Of a stretch of DNA of 26,678 nucleotides, positions 24,996-26,678 are shown in pieces. The translations under genes and the position numbers were made by a program. The stretch lies in NCBI GenBank assembly GCA_964522445.1, contig CAZFUY010000032.1, forward strand, positions 1-26,678, given 5' to 3'. The notes beneath the pieces are model-generated. The model was not told where the DNA came from. It saw only the letters and a list, made by a program, of their open reading frames with translations, and made no database searches. Origin of the DNA: CAZFUY01 sp964522445. GTDB taxonomy: Bacteria; Pseudomonadota; Gammaproteobacteria; SZUA-229. Positions within the stretch are counted from its first letter, which is position 1; each line of letters opens with the position of its first letter.

Positions 24996-25991
24996 GTGAA
25001 AAAAATAACATTCCCACCCCGCACGCCAGTGCGGGCAACTTATGGCCTCCTTCTGGGGGCCACTTTTTTATTCAGCTCATCAGCATGGTCTGCATCCTGT
25101 TGTGGCGGCGGCGGTGCTGCCACGCTGGTTTTACCCAAATTTTTTAACACCATGTATGACCTGTCTTTTAGCTATGAACAATACAATGGCTTCTGGAATC
25201 AACAGGGCGAACACCAGAATGATCCACCGGGTTCAAATTTAAAGCAGTTTCGATTAACACCCGGCTATGCACTCCGTATCAATCCCAACTGGCAGGCCAG
25301 CATCGTGCTGCCCTATGCATGGAATGACAATCAATATGCCAGCTTAAGTTCAGCTACCAATGGTCTGGGTGATGCCACTGTTGGTTTCTGGTATGAAAAT
25401 TTTGACGATATAAAATGCGTATATAAAGTTGATAGCATAAAAGACCTTGTGCCCGCCGCCTACTTTGGTGCCAGCCTGACTTTACCGACCGGTGTGTCAC
25501 CCTATGATGATGTGGAAAACAGTTTTGATATAACAGGTCGCGGCTTCTACCGACTGGATGCCAATATGCTACTGGATAAAACGGTTTATCCATGGGGCAT
25601 GGCGATGAGCCTTTCATACGGCACTTATCTGGAGCGAGACATAAATCGAGAATATGGAAATTATGTAGCACCTTACAGGAAACAACTGGGAAATCGACGC
25701 TCAGCATCACTATCATTTGCCTATACCGATACATTCGAAGAACTGGACAATGTGACTTACACCATTACTTACGCCGACCTGTGGGAAGACAAGGCCACCA
25801 TAAATGGAGCGACTGATCCAACTTCAGGTTTTGCAAAACAATCCATGTCTTTTGCAGCCGCTTATTCAACAGCAGAAAAAGACTGGATTATAAAAGCGTC
25901 TTTTAATCACTCATTTCCGGACAATGGCTGGGGCGAAAACTTCCCGGCAACAGATACGTTCAGCATAGGAGTTAGCCATGTTATTCCTTAG
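24996..25991 (+). CDS. Outer-membrane beta-barrel protein with N-terminal CCGGGG motif
   Basis: A 331-residue exported protein. The GTG at 24996 follows AAGGG at the right distance; an ATG two bases earlier is followed at once by TGA and cannot be used. After the signal peptide (cleavage near residues 30-33) the mature protein begins with adjacent cysteines and glycines (SCCGGGGAAT). The rest is alternating amphipathic strands with the feel of transporter-type outer-membrane barrels: YALRINPNWQASIVLPYAW, GLGDATVGFWYE, FGASLTLPTGVSPYDD and a last strand DTFSIGVSHVIP. It lies 10 nt after the lipoprotein gene and overlaps the next gene by 14 nt. The substrate is unknown. Confidence 0.75.
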   Translation: MKKITFPPRTPVRATYGLLLGATFLFSSSAWSASCCGGGGAATLVLPKFFNTMYDLSFSYEQYNGFWNQQGEHQNDPPGSNLKQFRLTPGYALRINPNWQASIVLPYAWNDNQYASLSSATNGLGDATVGFWYENFDDIKCVYKVDSIKDLVPAAYFGASLTLPTGVSPYDDVENSFDITGRGFYRLDANMLLDKTVYPWGMAMSLSYGTYLERDINREYGNYVAPYRKQLGNRRSASLSFAYTDTFEELDNVTYTITYADLWEDKATINGATDPTSGFAKQSMSFAAAYSTAEKDWIIKASFNHSFPDNGWGENFPATDTFSIGVSHVIP

Positions 25992-26523
25992 GCCGGTATT
26001 AATTATTTTACTCATGCTTCTATCTGCCTGCGGGGATGTTGTTGACGACCTGAACCCATCAGGCTCAGATGAACGCGGAAATTATGATTCATCCACTACA
26101 GGCTATCACTCAGGGCAAACCGCACCTGATTTTTCAGTATTTGATACCCAGAGCAATACTTTTATACTGGCTTCTGAACTTGTTGGTGCAGATGGAATCG
26201 TTCTCTATTTCACCATGTGGTGTCCAGTATGTGATAGTCACATGAGCCATATGCGAGCAAATACCATCCCACTTTATCCAGGAGTGAAATTTTATTTTGT
26301 CGATTATGTATCTGGCATAGTAAGCATTTCCCGTTCAGCACAACTGGATAATGGCTATGGCAGTTCCAGTGTACTGGTCGATGATATTAATCACACAGTA
26401 ACCAATCTATATAACGCAACCATGGGCACGACTATTGTGATTGACAGAAACGGTATTGTACAAATGAATGAAGACTATAAGGATGGCAGTAAACTTGTTG
26501 ATGTATTGAATTCACTTCCCTGA
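25978..26523 (+). CDS. TlpA/redoxin-like thioredoxin-fold lipoprotein
   Basis: A 181-residue lipoprotein with lipobox LLSAC (lipid Cys18) and an Asp at +3, and a thioredoxin-fold domain from about residue 45. APDFSVFDTQSNTFILASEL is typical of the redoxin/AhpC-TSA start. The active site is MWCPVC (about 80-85), preceded by IVLYFT, and the cis-proline region reads GTTIVIDRNGIVQMNE. AGGAG lies six bases before the ATG, which overlaps the barrel gene's 3' end by 14 nt. It probably reduces or rearranges disulfides, or delivers copper, in the periplasm or at the outer membrane. It could service the cysteine motifs of the two proteins encoded before it or apocytochromes from the divergent operon. 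Confidence 0.82.
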   Translation: MLFLRPVLIILLMLLSACGDVVDDLNPSGSDERGNYDSSTTGYHSGQTAPDFSVFDTQSNTFILASELVGADGIVLYFTMWCPVCDSHMSHMRANTIPLYPGVKFYFVDYVSGIVSISRSAQLDNGYGSSSVLVDDINHTVTNLYNATMGTTIVIDRNGIVQMNEDYKDGSKLVDVLNSLP

Positions 26524-26566
26524 TTGGGCTTTGGTCATCAATATTGTATGAGCTGTTTTTCTATTT

Positions 26567-26636
26567 GTCATCCCGAGCGCAGCCGAGGGATCCTGTTACC
26601 TGGGTAGTAAGATCCCTCGGCTACGCTCGGGATGAC
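26567..26636. repeat. REP-like 70-bp hairpin element, copy 2
   Basis: The arms at 26567-26592 and 26611-26636 are inverted repeats with one mismatch. It is the same length and nearly the same sequence as 6326-6395, again beginning GTCATCCCGAGCGCAGCC. It lies 43 bp after the thioredoxin-lipoprotein stop and may also help end that transcript. Confidence 0.88.
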
Positions 26637-26678
26637 GAAATAGGCTGAAATAGGTTCGAGATGGCAGGCTCGGGGTGA

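Overview
The window is AT-rich chromosomal DNA from a gammaproteobacterium, most likely a draft or metagenome-assembled genome. The evidence is a divergent fur/bamE pair, a RelA of the monofunctional gammaproteobacterial type, sigma-54/NtrC-style nitrate assimilation promoters, and a 100-N scaffold gap flanked by an exact 55-bp duplication, which looks like an unmerged assembly overlap.

Layout. (1) 1-4195 is nitrate assimilation: the 5' part of nirB (minus strand) and, divergently, a NarK/NasA transporter followed by a PP2C phosphatase-Ser/Thr kinase fusion. The shared intergenic region carries two good sigma-54 promoters and an NtrC-like site. (2) 4329-6257 is a GAF-GGDEF-EAL cyclic-di-GMP protein. 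(3) 6258-6712 has no gene and holds REP-like hairpins. (4) 6713-9953 is housekeeping: relA, fur and the divergent bamE. (5) 9954-10548 has no gene and is a mosaic of repeats. (6) 10549-22963, all minus strand, is a nine-gene cluster. It encodes seven multiheme c-type cytochromes, an outer-membrane-type beta-barrel and a small cysteine-rich membrane protein. The eight genes downstream of the large cytochrome abut or overlap by 1-4 nt. (7) 22964-23365 is a divergent control region with a sigma-54 promoter facing each way and four GTGATWTCAC-type palindromes between them. (8) 23366-26523, plus strand, encodes a Met/His-rich lipoprotein, an outer-membrane-type protein with a CCGGGG motif, and a TlpA-like thioredoxin lipoprotein. 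(9) 26567-26636 is a second copy of the REP-like hairpin seen at 6326.

The centrepiece is the cytochrome cluster. I count 49 CxxCH motifs plus three expanded ones (CxxxCH, CxxxxCH twice), about 52 possible haems. Parts are predicted for each compartment: an inner-membrane NapH-like polyferredoxin fused to an octahaem domain, several small periplasmic cytochromes, an octahaem lipoprotein, a barrel, and an octahaem protein ending in a GlyGly-CTERM-like surface sorting tail. My inference is a trans-envelope electron conduit, switched on together with the divergent three-gene set by a sigma-54 activator that is not in the window. Substrate and direction of electron flow cannot be read from the sequence.
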